A stretch of DNA of 64,000 bases from Brevundimonas basaltis (GCF_014202075.1 NZ_JACHFZ010000002.1:124001-188000), one strand, 5' to 3'; numbered from the stretch's first letter, positions 17,991 through 26,804 are shown. Program-made: numbers and translations. The notes: a model not told the origin generated them from the letters alone.

Positions 17991-19289
17991 ATGACCATGA
18001 CACTGGAAACCCCCGCCCCGACCGCCGAATCCTCTCTGGAAGCCGATATGCTGGCCATGGGCCGGCGCGCCCGCGCCGCCAGCCGCACCCTGGCCCTGGC
18101 CGGGGCCGACGCCCGGACCAAAGCCATCAAGGGTATGGCCTCGGCCCTGCGCGGTCGCTCGAAGGAGGTTCTGGCCGCCAACGCCGCCGACCTCGACGAC
18201 GCTCGCGCCAAGGGCATGGCCGACGCCATGATGGATCGCCTCGCGCTCGACGAGAAGCGGCTGGCGGGCGTGGTCGGCGCGCTGGAGTCGATCGCCGCCA
18301 TCCCCGATCCGGTCGGCGTCGAGACGGCCCGCTGGACCCCCGAAAACGGCCTCGACATCGCGCGCGTCCGCACCCCGCTGGGCGTGTTGGCCATCATCTA
18401 TGAGAGCCGGCCCAACGTCACCGCCGACGCCGCCGCCCTCGCCGTGCGCGCCGGCAACGCCGTCATCCTGCGCGGCGGCTCGGAATGCCTGCGCTCCAAC
18501 CTCGCCATCCACGAGGCCTTGGTCGAGGGCCTGACCTCGGCCGGGCTGTCGCCCGATACGGTGCAGATCGTCACCACCCGCGACCGCGCGGCCGTCGGCC
18601 AGATCCTGACCGGCCTCGACGGCTCGATCGACCTGCTGATCCCGCGCGGCGGGCGCTCGCTGGTCGAGCGGGTCAAGAACGAGGCCCGCGTCGCCGTCCT
18701 CGGTCACCTCGAAGGCGTCAACCACGTCTATGTCCACGCCAGCGCCGATCCCGACATGGCCCGCGCCGTGGCCGTCAACGCCAAGATGCGCCGCGTCTCG
18801 GTCTGCGGCGCCGCCGAGACCCTGCTGATCGACAAGGCCGTCGCCGACGACCTGCTGCCGCGGATCGCCGCCGACCTGACCGGCGCCGGTTGCGAACTGC
18901 GCGCCGACCCCGCCGCCCGCGCCCTGATCCCCGGAGCCGCCGCCGCCAATGACGACGACTGGGCCACCGAATATCTCAAGCCGATCCTCGCCGTGAAGGT
19001 CGTCGACGGCATGGACGAGGCCCTCGACCATGTCGCCCGTTACGGCTCTGGCCATACGGAATCCATCGTCGCCTCCGACGAGGCCGCCATTGAACGCTTC
19101 CTCGCCGAGGCCGACGCCGGCATCGTGCTGGCCAATGCCTCGACGCAGTTCGCCGACGGCGGCGAGTTCGGTTTCGGCGGCGAGATCGGCATCTCCACCG
19201 ACCGCCTCCACGCCCGCGGCCCGGTCGGCGCCGAACAGCTGACCAGCTTCAAATACGTCGTCCGCGGCAAGGGTCAGACGCGGCCGTAA
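17991..19289 (+). CDS. proA: gamma-glutamyl phosphate reductase
   Basis: A 432-residue NADPH-dependent reductase for the second proline step, acting on the unstable ProB product. Motifs are IYESRPNVTADAAALAVRAGNAVILRGGSE (read as two parts), LIPRGGRSLVERV, catalytic Cys in RRVSVCGAAETLL and TEYLKPILAVKVV. ATG at 17991 has AAAGGA just upstream; a second ATG two codons later is also possible. It is in operon with proB. Confidence 0.96.
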   Translation: MTMTLETPAPTAESSLEADMLAMGRRARAASRTLALAGADARTKAIKGMASALRGRSKEVLAANAADLDDARAKGMADAMMDRLALDEKRLAGVVGALESIAAIPDPVGVETARWTPENGLDIARVRTPLGVLAIIYESRPNVTADAAALAVRAGNAVILRGGSECLRSNLAIHEALVEGLTSAGLSPDTVQIVTTRDRAAVGQILTGLDGSIDLLIPRGGRSLVERVKNEARVAVLGHLEGVNHVYVHASADPDMARAVAVNAKMRRVSVCGAAETLLIDKAVADDLLPRIAADLTGAGCELRADPAARALIPGAAAANDDDWATEYLKPILAVKVVDGMDEALDHVARYGSGHTESIVASDEAAIERFLAEADAGIVLANASTQFADGGEFGFGGEIGISTDRLHARGPVGAEQLTSFKYVVRGKGQTRP

Positions 19290-19349
19290 CCGAGGGAGCG
19301 GAACAACTGGGTTGGCCCGCCGCTTCCTAGACCACAAGGAGGCGATCTC

Positions 19350-19532
19350 ATGAGCGACGACATCCAGACCCCGGGCCGCGACGACAACGGCGCCATCCCG
19401 CTCGGCAAGCCCGACGCCTCGACATCCGACGAGGCGGTGAAACGGACCGGCGAGCACGAACGGCGGACCGCCGGTCCCGACGGGCCAGACGCCACCGAAG
19501 TCGGCGACACCTTCAAGCGGCAGCCGGGCTGA
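19350..19532 (+). CDS. small hydrophilic protein of unknown function
   Basis: A 60-residue protein, rich in Asp, Gly, Pro, Thr and Arg, with no hydrophobic stretch; it is probably disordered. The reading frame has an excellent ribosome site (AAGGAGG, 8 bp before the ATG), which supports translation. A sequence resembling an EcfG promoter (GGAAC at 19300-19304, 16 nt, then CGCTT instead of CGTT) lies just upstream, but the -10 is imperfect. Small hydrophilic proteins like this are common in general stress regulons. No family recognised. Confidence 0.65.
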   Translation: MSDDIQTPGRDDNGAIPLGKPDASTSDEAVKRTGEHERRTAGPDGPDATEVGDTFKRQPG

Positions 19533-19608
19533 ACGTCCGCGACAGAGCCGCGCCACCGTGTTAGGGCGCTGGTGAGCATAAGTCGCCGCGCCCGCCCCCG
19601 AGCCCGTC

Positions 19609-20289
19609 TTGACCTTCTTCCACGCCGGTCCCGCGCCGCGAGCCTCCGGCCCCCGCCGGGGCGCCTTGCGCGACGGCCTCGGCCTCCAGCCCGGCATGAA
19701 GGTCGGCCTGTTCGGCGGCTCCTTCAATCCGGCCCACGACGGCCATGCCCATGTCGCGGAGACCGCCCTGCGCCGGCTCGATCTCGACCGCGTCGTCTGG
19801 CTGGTCTCGCCGCAGAACCCACTGAAGGACGCCCGCGACAGCGCCCCCCTCGCCGAGCGCATGGCCTCAGCCCGCGCCGCCGCCGCCAAGGCCGCCGCCG
19901 GGCCGTCGATGATCGTCTCGGACTTCGAGACCCGCGCCGATACGCAGTGGACCGTCGACACCCTCCGCGCCCTGACCGCCCGTCACCCCGCCGTGCGCTT
20001 CGTCTGGCTGATGGGCTCCGACAATCTGGCGAGTTTTCATCGTTGGCGGGGCTGGACAGACATCCTGCGGCTGATGCCCGTGGCGGTGATCGCCCGGCCC
20101 GGCTCCGAGCTGGACAGCCGCACCGCCCCCGCCGCCGCCCGCTTCGCCTTCGCCCGGGTCCCCGCCGCCCGCGCCCGCCTGCTGCCGCACCTCGAGGCCC
20201 CGGCCTGGACCCTGCTCAACGCGCCGCTCAACTCCCGCTCCTCGACCGCGCTCAGGGCGGCGGCGAAGGCCGGTCGGCCCGGTGCGTGA
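19609..20289 (+). CDS. nadD: nicotinate-nucleotide adenylyltransferase
   Basis: An NAD-synthesis enzyme that adenylates nicotinate mononucleotide. Motifs are VGLFGGSFNPAHDGH (nucleotidyltransferase HxGH type), LMGSDNLASFHRW and C-terminal SRSSTALR (the SSTxxR phosphate site). The start is uncertain: TTG at 19609 gives 226 residues with a 29-residue lead, and ATG at 19696 gives 197. Neither has a clear ribosome site. The lead region keeps genome-like codon use, so I kept the longer form. It is next to rsfS and rlmH, the usual alphaproteobacterial order. Confidence 0.88.
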   Translation: MTFFHAGPAPRASGPRRGALRDGLGLQPGMKVGLFGGSFNPAHDGHAHVAETALRRLDLDRVVWLVSPQNPLKDARDSAPLAERMASARAAAAKAAAGPSMIVSDFETRADTQWTVDTLRALTARHPAVRFVWLMGSDNLASFHRWRGWTDILRLMPVAVIARPGSELDSRTAPAAARFAFARVPAARARLLPHLEAPAWTLLNAPLNSRSSTALRAAAKAGRPGA

Positions 20290-20405
20290 CGCCCCGGCCC
20301 GTCCGTGCTAGACTGCCGCTTTAGTAATCTCCCTGGAGCCCTCCGCTGACCCCCTCGCCCGCGCACGATGCGCAAGACAGCGCCGTCTCGAACACGGCGC
20401 ACGAG

Positions 20406-20822
20406 ATGGACCCCATCGAGCCCATCCATTCCGAAGACGGTCCCCCGAGCGGTCACGAGGCTCCCCTTCCCGTCGGCGCCACGGCCCTTGAAACGGCCAT
20501 TCTGTCGCGTCTCGACGACGACAAGGCCCAGGACATCGTGCTCATCGACCTGAAGGGCAAAAGCCCGATGGCCGACACCATGATCGTCGCCTCCGGGCGA
20601 TCGCACCGCCACGTCGGCGCCCTCGCCGATCACCTTCAGCGCACGCTGAAGGAGCACGGCCTCGGCAAGGTAAAGGTCTCGGGCCTGCCGCACTGCGACT
20701 GGGTCCTGCTCGACGCCGGCGACGTCATCGTCCACCTGTTCCGGCCGGAAGTCCGCTCGTTCTACAACATCGAGAAAATCTGGTCGGTCGACAGCGGCCA
20801 CCGCGTCGACGCCCGCGCCTAG
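20406..20822 (+). CDS. rsfS: ribosomal silencing factor RsfS
   Basis: A 138-residue Iojap/RsfS protein that binds L14 on the 50S subunit and blocks subunit joining when nutrients are short. The core is about residues 28-130: DDKAQDIVLIDLKGKSPMAD, MIVASGRSHRHVGALADHL, GLPHCDWVLLDAGDVIVHLF and FYNIEKIW. The first 27 residues are acidic and unconserved. rlmH begins 9 bp downstream, so both ribosome-related genes are likely co-translated. Confidence 0.95.
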   Translation: MDPIEPIHSEDGPPSGHEAPLPVGATALETAILSRLDDDKAQDIVLIDLKGKSPMADTMIVASGRSHRHVGALADHLQRTLKEHGLGKVKVSGLPHCDWVLLDAGDVIVHLFRPEVRSFYNIEKIWSVDSGHRVDARA

Positions 20823-20831
20823 GCGCACTCC

Positions 20832-21296
20832 GTGAAGCTGGCCGTCATCGCCATCGGCAAGCCGGGGCGCGGCCCCGAGGCGACCCTCGCCGCCGACTAT
20901 GCCGGGCGCGCCACCCTCGCCGGCCGCGCACTGGGACTGGGCCCGCTGGAACTGGTCGATCTCGAGGCCCGCAAGCCGGGCAAGGCGGCCGAGTCCGAGC
21001 TGATCCTCAAGGCCGCCGAGGGCGCGCATCTGATCGCCTGCGACGAGCGCGGCAAGGCCTTCTCCAGCCGCGCCTTCGCCGACCACATCGCTTTGCTCCG
21101 GGACCAGGGCGAGCGGCGGCTGGTCTTCGCCATCGGCGGGGCCGACGGGCTGGACGCCAGCGTTCGCGACGCCGCCGCCTCGACCCTCGCCTTCGGGCCC
21201 CAGACCTGGCCCCATGCCCTCGCCCGGGTGATGCTGACCGAGCAGTTGTATCGCGCCGTGACCATCCTGGCCGGATCGCCCTATCATCGGGACTAG
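20832..21296 (+). CDS. rlmH: 23S rRNA pseudouridine-1915 N3-methyltransferase RlmH
   Basis: A 154-residue SPOUT methyltransferase, the right length for RlmH, which methylates pseudouridine 1915 in helix 69 of 23S rRNA using SAM. Hallmarks are LIACDERGKAFSSRAFADHI, VFAIGGADGLD (SAM-binding knot) and C-terminal LTEQLYRAVTILAGSPYHR. The start is GTG, 9 bp after rsfS. Confidence 0.96.
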   Translation: MKLAVIAIGKPGRGPEATLAADYAGRATLAGRALGLGPLELVDLEARKPGKAAESELILKAAEGAHLIACDERGKAFSSRAFADHIALLRDQGERRLVFAIGGADGLDASVRDAAASTLAFGPQTWPHALARVMLTEQLYRAVTILAGSPYHRD

Positions 21297-21354
21297 AAGC
21301 GAAATCGGTTCGGGTGCACTCGCATCCGGGCTCAGATTTCGCGCAAAAGGTCTT

Positions 21355-22425
21355 ATGCGCCCCGCCGCCCTCGCCCTCGTCTTCGTCCTGACCGCCCTGC
21401 CGGTGGCCGCCGCCGCCCCGCAGTCGACCGAGGTCGCCCGTTTGCAGGCCGAGTTCCGCGACGAGCGCGCCCGCGCCTCGCGCCTTCGCGCCGAGGCCGC
21501 CGAAGCCGCCACGGAGATCGCCCGGCTGGAGCGCGAGCTGGCGGCGCTCGGGTCCGACGTCTCCGCCGGAGATGCGACCATCGCCGCCCAGCGCGACCGT
21601 CTGCGCAGCCTCAGCCAGCGGGAAGCCGCCCTCGTGGCCCGGCTGGCGCAGGCGCGCGGCCGTCAGACGCGCCTGCTCTCGGCCCTGCAGATGATGAGCC
21701 GCCGCCCGCCGCCGCCGCTGCTGGTCCCCGCTGACAAGGCCGTCGACACGGTTCGCGCCGCCATCCTGATGAAGGCCATGGCCCCCGAGCTTCACGCCCG
21801 CGCCGAGGCCCTCGCCGACCGTCAGGCCGAGATCGTCCGGATCCGCCGTCTCGCCGCTCTGAACAGCGAGGCCCTGTTCACCGCCGAGAGCGAACAGGGC
21901 GACCGGCGCGCCCGCATCGAGGCCCTGACCGCGCGTCAAACCCGGCTGCGCACCGTCCTGCGCGCCGAGGCGGAGACCGCCGGACGCGCCGCCCGCGCGC
22001 TCGAAGCGCGGCTGCGCGCCCTTGGCGGCCCCGTGCCGGGTCCCGACGCCGACGCCGTCCCGGCCACGGCCCGCCGCCCCGCCGGCCGCGAGCACCTGAC
22101 TCCGCCGGTCGGGGGCGTTCCCTCGGTCCGCTTCGGCGGCGGCTCGACCGGCTGGCGCTGGCGGGGCGACGATATCGAGGCCCGCGCGCCTGCCGCCGGC
22201 CGCGTGGCCTGGACCGGCCCGCTAAGCGGCTGGGGTCAGGTGATCATTCTCGACCTCGGCCCGGGCTGGCGGGGCGTCGTCTCCGGTCTCGACGAAGTGT
22301 CGGTCGAAACCGGCGACCGCGTCGTGGACGGCCAGACCCTGGGCCGCACCGGCGCCGACGGCGAAATCGCCTTCGAACTCCGCCGCGACGAACGCCCGGT
22401 CGATCCGGCGCCGTGGCTCAGGTGA
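21355..22425 (+). CDS. EnvC-like murein hydrolase activator (degenerate LytM domain)
   Basis: A 356-residue periplasmic protein. It has a signal peptide (residues 1-20), then a long coiled coil (about 22-230, rich in Arg, Ala and Glu), and a LytM/M23 domain (about 255-356: ARAPAAGRVAWTGPLSGWGQ, GWRGVVSGLDEVSVETGDRV). The zinc-binding His and Asp of active M23 peptidases are missing, as in EnvC, which activates amidases at the septum instead of cutting peptidoglycan. The carboxy-terminal protease gene lies downstream. A repeat element begins at the stop codon. Confidence 0.85.
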   Translation: MRPAALALVFVLTALPVAAAAPQSTEVARLQAEFRDERARASRLRAEAAEAATEIARLERELAALGSDVSAGDATIAAQRDRLRSLSQREAALVARLAQARGRQTRLLSALQMMSRRPPPPLLVPADKAVDTVRAAILMKAMAPELHARAEALADRQAEIVRIRRLAALNSEALFTAESEQGDRRARIEALTARQTRLRTVLRAEAETAGRAARALEARLRALGGPVPGPDADAVPATARRPAGREHLTPPVGGVPSVRFGGGSTGWRWRGDDIEARAPAAGRVAWTGPLSGWGQVIILDLGPGWRGVVSGLDEVSVETGDRVVDGQTLGRTGADGEIAFELRRDERPVDPAPWLR

Positions 22426-22522
22426 GGGCTTAGGGCTAGGGCTTAGGAAAAAGCGCAAGGCGGGGGTCTGCCCTCCTCCTGAACCCTAATTCCTATGCCC
22501 TAAGCCCTAAGCCCTAATTCCT
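22425..22522. repeat. TTAGGGC heptamer inverted-repeat element B
   Basis: The left arm (22425-22447: AGGGCTTAGGGCTAGGGCTT) starts on the last base of the envC stop codon. The right arm (22483-22522) has TGCCCTAAGCCCTAAGCCCT. The arms are complementary across a loop of about 35 nt. It is the same unit as element A, in a different gap between plus-strand genes. Confidence 0.8.
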
Positions 22523-22663
22523 CGCCCACCGCGCGCTTCCCCTTCCCTTCCCCCGATGACGCTGATTTTATCGTCCCGCCGTCCCCCGGTCACGATTTGG
22601 GCGCCGGCGGCCCCATAGGTTACGACGTTCAGGCCGCCTCCCCGGCCCGCTGGAAGAAGACCA

Positions 22664-24034
22664 ATGCGCAAGTTTCTGCTGATCGGCGTCGCCGCCGCCA
22701 CCGTGGTCGGACTGGGCGCCGCCACGACCGCGGGCCAGACCCCCCGCAACGAAGCCTTCCGGCTGATCGGCCTGTTCGGCGACGCCCTCGCCACGGTCGA
22801 GCGCGACTACGTCGTTCCCGTCGACGACAAGAAACTGATCGAGGCCGCCCTGCAGGGCATGATGGGCGCGCTGGACCCCCACTCTTCCTACCTCCCGGTC
22901 AAGGGTTTCGCCGACCTGCGCGAGCGCACCGAGGGCCAATACACCGGCGTCGGCCTGACCATTTCGTCCGAGGGCGGGCTGGTGAAGGTCATCTCGCCGA
23001 TGGACGGCGCTCCCGCCGCCCGCGCCGGCGTCCAGGCCGGCGACGTCATCTCGGCCATCGAGGGCCAGAACTCGACCGGCCTGACCGTCAGCCAGGTGTC
23101 CGAGAAACTGCGCGGCGCCGCCGGCACCTCGGTCAAGGTCACCTTCCTGCGCGACGGCGAGGAGCCGCGCGAGGTCGTCCTGACCCGCGAAATCATCAAG
23201 ATCGATTCCGTCACCGGCCGCATCGAGGGCGACTTTGGCGTACTGCGCATCTCGACCTTCAACGAGAACACGGGCCGTGAACTGGGCGAGACCATCGCCC
23301 GGCTGAAGCGCGGGAACCCGGCCATAAAGGGCTATGTGCTGGACCTCCGCAACAACGGCGGCGGTCTGCTCGACGCGGCCATCGCGGTGTCGGACGCCTT
23401 CCTCGAACGCGGTGAAATCGTCAGCCAGCGCGGCCGCCGTCCGGATCAGATTCTGCGCTACGCCGCGCGCCCGGGCGACCTCACCGGCGGCCTGCCGGTC
23501 GCGGTGCTGATCAACTACGGCTCGGCCTCGGCCTCGGAAATCGTCGCCGGCGCCCTGAAGGACCATCAGCGCGCCACGATCATCGGCCTGACCAGCTTCG
23601 GCAAGGGCTCGGTGCAGAGCGTCATACCGCTGCGCGGCGGCGCCGACGGCGCCCTGTCGATCACCACAGCGCGCTACTACACCCCGTCCGGCGCCTCGAT
23701 CCAGAAGATCGGCATCGAGCCGGATCTCGAGGTGGCCCGCTCCGAGGCCGAGGCGAAGATCGTGTCGCGCTCGAACTTCATCTATTCCGAAGCCGCCTAC
23801 GCCACGGCCCTGGACGCCTCGATCGGCGCCGAGCGCAAGGGCCCGCACATTCCGCACGAGGCGCCGGGCGAAGCCTGGGACAAGGACAAGGACTATCAGC
23901 TCGAGCGGGCCTTCGACGTGCTCCGCGCCGGCGGAAACCTGACCCGGCTGGCCGCGGCCCCGGAAGGCATCGTCGTCACCCCCCCTGGCACGGCGATGGC
24001 GGCGGTGTCGCCCGAGGCGGACGAGACGCCGTAG
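22664..24034 (+). CDS. ctpA: carboxy-terminal processing protease (S41, PDZ)
   Basis: A 456-residue periplasmic serine protease. A signal peptide (about residues 1-24) is followed by the N-terminal helical part (DPHSSYLP). A PDZ domain (about 88-165) holds GVGLTISSEGGLVKVISPMD and GVQAGDVISAIEG. The S41 core has catalytic Ser in YGSASASEIVAGALKDH and Lys in TSFGKGSVQSVIPL. CtpA enzymes trim C termini of envelope proteins and, with partner proteins, regulate peptidoglycan hydrolases; adjacency to an EnvC-like gene fits. A repeat element follows. Confidence 0.95.
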   Translation: MRKFLLIGVAAATVVGLGAATTAGQTPRNEAFRLIGLFGDALATVERDYVVPVDDKKLIEAALQGMMGALDPHSSYLPVKGFADLRERTEGQYTGVGLTISSEGGLVKVISPMDGAPAARAGVQAGDVISAIEGQNSTGLTVSQVSEKLRGAAGTSVKVTFLRDGEEPREVVLTREIIKIDSVTGRIEGDFGVLRISTFNENTGRELGETIARLKRGNPAIKGYVLDLRNNGGGLLDAAIAVSDAFLERGEIVSQRGRRPDQILRYAARPGDLTGGLPVAVLINYGSASASEIVAGALKDHQRATIIGLTSFGKGSVQSVIPLRGGADGALSITTARYYTPSGASIQKIGIEPDLEVARSEAEAKIVSRSNFIYSEAAYATALDASIGAERKGPHIPHEAPGEAWDKDKDYQLERAFDVLRAGGNLTRLAAAPEGIVVTPPGTAMAAVSPEADETP

Positions 24035-24038
24035 GTCG

Positions 24039-24187
24039 AGGGCTTGGAGCTTAGGGCTTAGGGCTTAGGGTTTAGGGCTTGGGGCTTAGGGCTTAGGGCT
24101 TAGGGCTTAGGTATGGGTGCTGTGCGTTCTGCATGCATTCAGTGCATCCTCTCGCTCCCTAATTCCTAAGCCCTAAGACCTAAGCCC
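24039..24187. repeat. TTAGGGC heptamer inverted-repeat element C (longest)
   Basis: The left arm (24039-24111) holds about ten copies of the TTAGGGC-type heptamer in tandem, some with one change (TTTAGGG, TTGGGGC). The right arm (24156-24187) is CCCTAATTCCTAAGCCCTAA followed by GACCTAAGCCC. The loop (24112-24155) contains a TGCATGCATTCAGTGCA stretch. The element lies between ctpA and the deacetylase-like gene. Confidence 0.85.
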
Positions 24188-24297
24188 CCCTCCTCATGCC
24201 TAACACCGCGTTAGGCTTTCTTAACCGACGTGCGGTCAATGTAGGCCTTGAAGGAGTCCGTCCCGCGGGCTCCCGTTCGAGCGCCAGTTCCTTGCCC

Positions 24298-25488
24298 ATG
24301 TTCGCCAAGCGCCAATCCGTCCTCGCCGCCACCGCGGGCGCACCGCCCGCCCGTCGCTCCGTGGCCGAAATCCTCGCCCCCGTGCTGCGCGTGCTGAAGA
24401 AGCCGCCGGTGGCCGTGGCCGCCGCCGGCGTGCTGCTGCTCGGCGCCGCGGCGCTGTTCGTCACCGTGCTGGGCGACCCGCGGGCCGGCGCCCCCTCGGC
24501 CCGCGTCGCGCTCAACCGCCCCGCCGCCGCCCCGACGCCCGTGCCCACCGGTCTCGAAGCCTTTTCGCTGGACGGCTCGGGCCTCTACCAGGACCTCACC
24601 GCCGACGGCGATCCGGCCCTGATGGGCGAGGCGGTCATCACCCTGCCTGACGGCGCCACCGTCTCCGGAACCGGCGCCGCGGTCACCGCTCCGCGCCTCG
24701 CCGCCCAGCCGCTGCCGGCCGCCCCCATCGCCGGCCTCAGCCAGCCAGGCCCGGACGGGCCCCTGCCGCGCATCGCCCCTGACGGCCGCGTTCCGGCCCA
24801 GGCCTACGCCCGCCCGTTCGTCTCCAACGGCAATCCCCGAGTCGCCCTGATCGTCGGCGGCCTCGGCCTCAACGCCGCCACCACCCGCGCGGCCATCGAA
24901 CGCCTGCCGCCAGAGGTCACCCTCAGCTTCGTGCCCTACGCCGAGGGTCTGCAGGGCTGGATCGACCTGGCCCGCGCCCAGGGTCACGAGGTCATGCTGG
25001 AAATGCCGATGGAGCCGACCGGCTATCCCAACAACGACCCCGGCCCCTACACCCTCCTCGCCAACGCCGAGGCCGACGACATCCAGGCCAAGATGAACTG
25101 GCTGCTTGGCCGCGCCACCGGTTATTTCGGCGTCACCAACTATCTCGGCGACCGCTTCGCCACCTCGGACGAGGGCATGACGGCCTTCATGGGCGTGCTG
25201 CGCCAGCGCGGCGTCGCCTTCCTCGACGACGGCTCGATGAGCCGCCGCCCCGGCGCCTGGGCCCGGGCCAGCGCCAACCGCATCATCGACGAGCAACAGT
25301 CCCCCGCCGCCATCATGGGCCAGCTCAACGCCCTTGAGGCCCTCGCCAAGACCCGCGGCTCGGCCCTCGGCACGGGCTTCAGCTATCCGGTCACCGTCGA
25401 GGCCGCCGCCCGCTGGACCGCCGGTCTGAAGGACCGCGGCCTGCAACTGGCCCCGGCCTCGGCGCTGGCCAATCGGCCGGGGCGGTAG
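24298..25488 (+). CDS. divergent polysaccharide deacetylase family protein
   Basis: From the ATG at 24298 this is 396 residues. A cytoplasmic lead is followed by one TM anchor (about residues 40-62, PVAVAAAGVLLLGAAALFV), a low-complexity linker, and a DUF610-type polysaccharide deacetylase-like domain (about 175-396). That domain shows VALIVGGLGLNAATTRAAIE, EVMLEMPMEPTGYP, YFGVTNYLGDRF and FLDDGSMSR. It is usually found near envC-ctpA in alphaproteobacteria, so envelope glycan processing is a fair guess. An upstream ATG at 24196 exists, but the DNA between is low-GC and promoter-like, so I used the later start. Confidence 0.82.
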   Translation: MFAKRQSVLAATAGAPPARRSVAEILAPVLRVLKKPPVAVAAAGVLLLGAAALFVTVLGDPRAGAPSARVALNRPAAAPTPVPTGLEAFSLDGSGLYQDLTADGDPALMGEAVITLPDGATVSGTGAAVTAPRLAAQPLPAAPIAGLSQPGPDGPLPRIAPDGRVPAQAYARPFVSNGNPRVALIVGGLGLNAATTRAAIERLPPEVTLSFVPYAEGLQGWIDLARAQGHEVMLEMPMEPTGYPNNDPGPYTLLANAEADDIQAKMNWLLGRATGYFGVTNYLGDRFATSDEGMTAFMGVLRQRGVAFLDDGSMSRRPGAWARASANRIIDEQQSPAAIMGQLNALEALAKTRGSALGTGFSYPVTVEAAARWTAGLKDRGLQLAPASALANRPGR

Positions 25489-25492
25489 GTTC

Positions 25493-25583
25493 CAGGGACC
25501 GGGGCAAGGGACTAGGGGCTAGGGGAGACCGAAGGCGGTCGCCCGTCCCTCTTCCCTCCCCAGCCCCCAGGCCCTAGACCCTG
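25493..25583. repeat. divergent inverted-repeat element D
   Basis: The left part has GGGACTAGGGGCTAGGGG (25508-25525), and the right part has CCCAGGCCCTAGACCCTG (25566-25583). The arms are related to the TTAGGGC elements but have drifted to CTAGGGG. The central section also contains an inner hairpin GACCG-AAGG-CGGTC (25527-25540). It lies between the deacetylase-like gene and rppH. Confidence 0.6.
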
Positions 25584-25588
25584 ACCCC

Positions 25589-26065
25589 ATGACCGACGAC
25601 CTCAGCCAATACCGCCCCAACGTCGGCGTCGTGCTGTTCCATCCGGACGGGCGCGTCTGGTACGGACGGCGCGCCGGAACGCCGGGGCCGCACAACTGGC
25701 AATTCCCGCAAGGCGGCGTCGACGAGGGCGAGGACTACGAGGCCGCCGCCCGCCGCGAGCTGTACGAGGAGGCCGGCGTCACCTCCGCCGAACTTCTGGC
25801 CAAGTCCATCGAATGGATCACCTACGCCTTCCCGGCCGACTACGGCGGGACCAAGCAGGCGCGCGGCTGGCTCGGCCAGAAGCAGAAATGGTTCGCCTTC
25901 CGCTTCACCGGCGACGAGTCCGAGATCGACCTCGAGGCCCACGAAGAGATCGAGTTCGACGCCTGGCGCTGGGCCCCCCTCGAAGACGCTCCCAACCTCG
26001 TCATTCCCTTCAAGCGCGCCGCCTACGAGCAGGTCGTCGCCCTGTTCGCGCCGCTGGTGGTCTAG
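25589..26065 (+). CDS. rppH: RNA pyrophosphohydrolase
   Basis: A 158-residue Nudix hydrolase that removes pyrophosphate from 5' ends of mRNA and so triggers decay. The Nudix box GGVDEGEDYEAAARRELYEE starts at about residue 43. YRPNVGVVLFHPDGRVWYGRR at the N terminus and QFPQGG are specific to the RppH/IalA group. Its last 4 bases overlap the convergent membrane-protein gene. Confidence 0.95.
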   Translation: MTDDLSQYRPNVGVVLFHPDGRVWYGRRAGTPGPHNWQFPQGGVDEGEDYEAAARRELYEEAGVTSAELLAKSIEWITYAFPADYGGTKQARGWLGQKQKWFAFRFTGDESEIDLEAHEEIEFDAWRWAPLEDAPNLVIPFKRAAYEQVVALFAPLVV

Positions 26066-26574
26066 GTTCCGCCCCACACGAACCAAAGGAGCAGGAGCAG
26101 ACCGTTCCATGTTCCGTGGGCCAGAGTCGTCGCCAGGACAGCGCGTCCGCGGCCCTGCGCGACCATGACCGTCCAGAACCAGGCCCCGAGAAGTGCGAAA
26201 CACAGCCCGTGAGCCAGGGCGTGAATGTCCGCCCCGTGGAACGCCCACCCTACCGCCCCGGTGAACCCAACGAACGCCACAGCGCCGACCCGGCCACGAA
26301 CCCGGTGCAGCGCCAGACCGGGCAAGTAGAACACGAGCAGGGTCTCGATGAACGGAATCAGCGCGGCGCTGATGACCAGTTCACGGAAGAGAGTGAGGAG
26401 AGCCTTGTTCTCCGGGGCGGTCGTCTCACCGGCACGGAAGGCCGGTGTGACTTCGGGCAGCGCTACGAACAGGCCGACCTTCATGCAGAGCATGACGACG
26501 ACGCACAGCCCTCCCACCAAGGTTGAGCTGACCCAGACGCGGCGGAGCGGCCAGGCCTTCAAGCGACCCCACAC
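26062..26574 (-). CDS. CPBP-like integral membrane protein
   Basis: About 170 residues with four or five membrane helices. LATTLAHGTWNGLLLLL near the C terminus and AFHGADIHALAHGL resemble motifs of CPBP-type (CAAX-protease-like) intramembrane proteases, but the EExxxR motif is absent, so activity is doubtful. I placed the start at the GTG (26574) that overlaps the end of the DUF1272 gene. A longer frame to 26721 runs antisense-like through that gene and its N-terminal residues look non-native. A TTG at 26562 is another possible start. Confidence 0.6.
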   Translation of the reverse strand: MWGRLKAWPLRRVWVSSTLVGGLCVVVMLCMKVGLFVALPEVTPAFRAGETTAPENKALLTLFRELVISAALIPFIETLLVFYLPGLALHRVRGRVGAVAFVGFTGAVGWAFHGADIHALAHGLCFALLGAWFWTVMVAQGRGRAVLATTLAHGTWNGLLLLLWFVWGGT

Positions 26575-26804
26575 CCTTCCGGCTTCACCACCCGCTTCGT
26601 CGACGCCGGATATTTCCCCATCAGCCGCACCGGCCGGATCGGCCGGGGCACGAAGCCCCCGCCGCAGTTCGGGCAGACGCCGTTCAGCGCCCCGTCCACG
26701 CACCCGGCGCAGAAGGTGCATTCAAAGGTGCAGATGCGGGCCTCGTCGCTGTCGAACGGCAGGTCCCGGTCGCAGCATTCGCAGTTCGGTCTGAGCTGAA
26801 GCAT
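26559..26804 (-). CDS. DUF1272 cysteine-rich protein
   Basis: An 81-residue DUF1272 protein: MLQLRPNCECCDRDLP, then EARICTFECTFCAGC and GVCPNCGGGFVPRP. The nine Cys before residue 50 form a zinc-ribbon-like arrangement. Function is unknown. A longer reading frame extends upstream on the same strand but lacks sense; the MLQLRPNCE start is the family N terminus. The stop overlaps the membrane-protein gene by about 15 bp, indicating coupling. Confidence 0.88.
   Translation of the reverse strand: MLQLRPNCECCDRDLPFDSDEARICTFECTFCAGCVDGALNGVCPNCGGGFVPRPIRPVRLMGKYPASTKRVVKPEGCGVA

Noticed and set aside
24039..24187. Telomere-like TTAGGG arrays as evidence of a linear replicon end
   Set aside because: The arrays are internal, interrupted by CTTAGGG units, face each other as inverted repeats and are flanked by housekeeping genes on both sides.
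26575..26721. Upstream extension of the CPBP-like protein
   Set aside because: The added N terminus is read in another frame through the DUF1272 gene and gives unnatural Arg/Gly-rich sequence.
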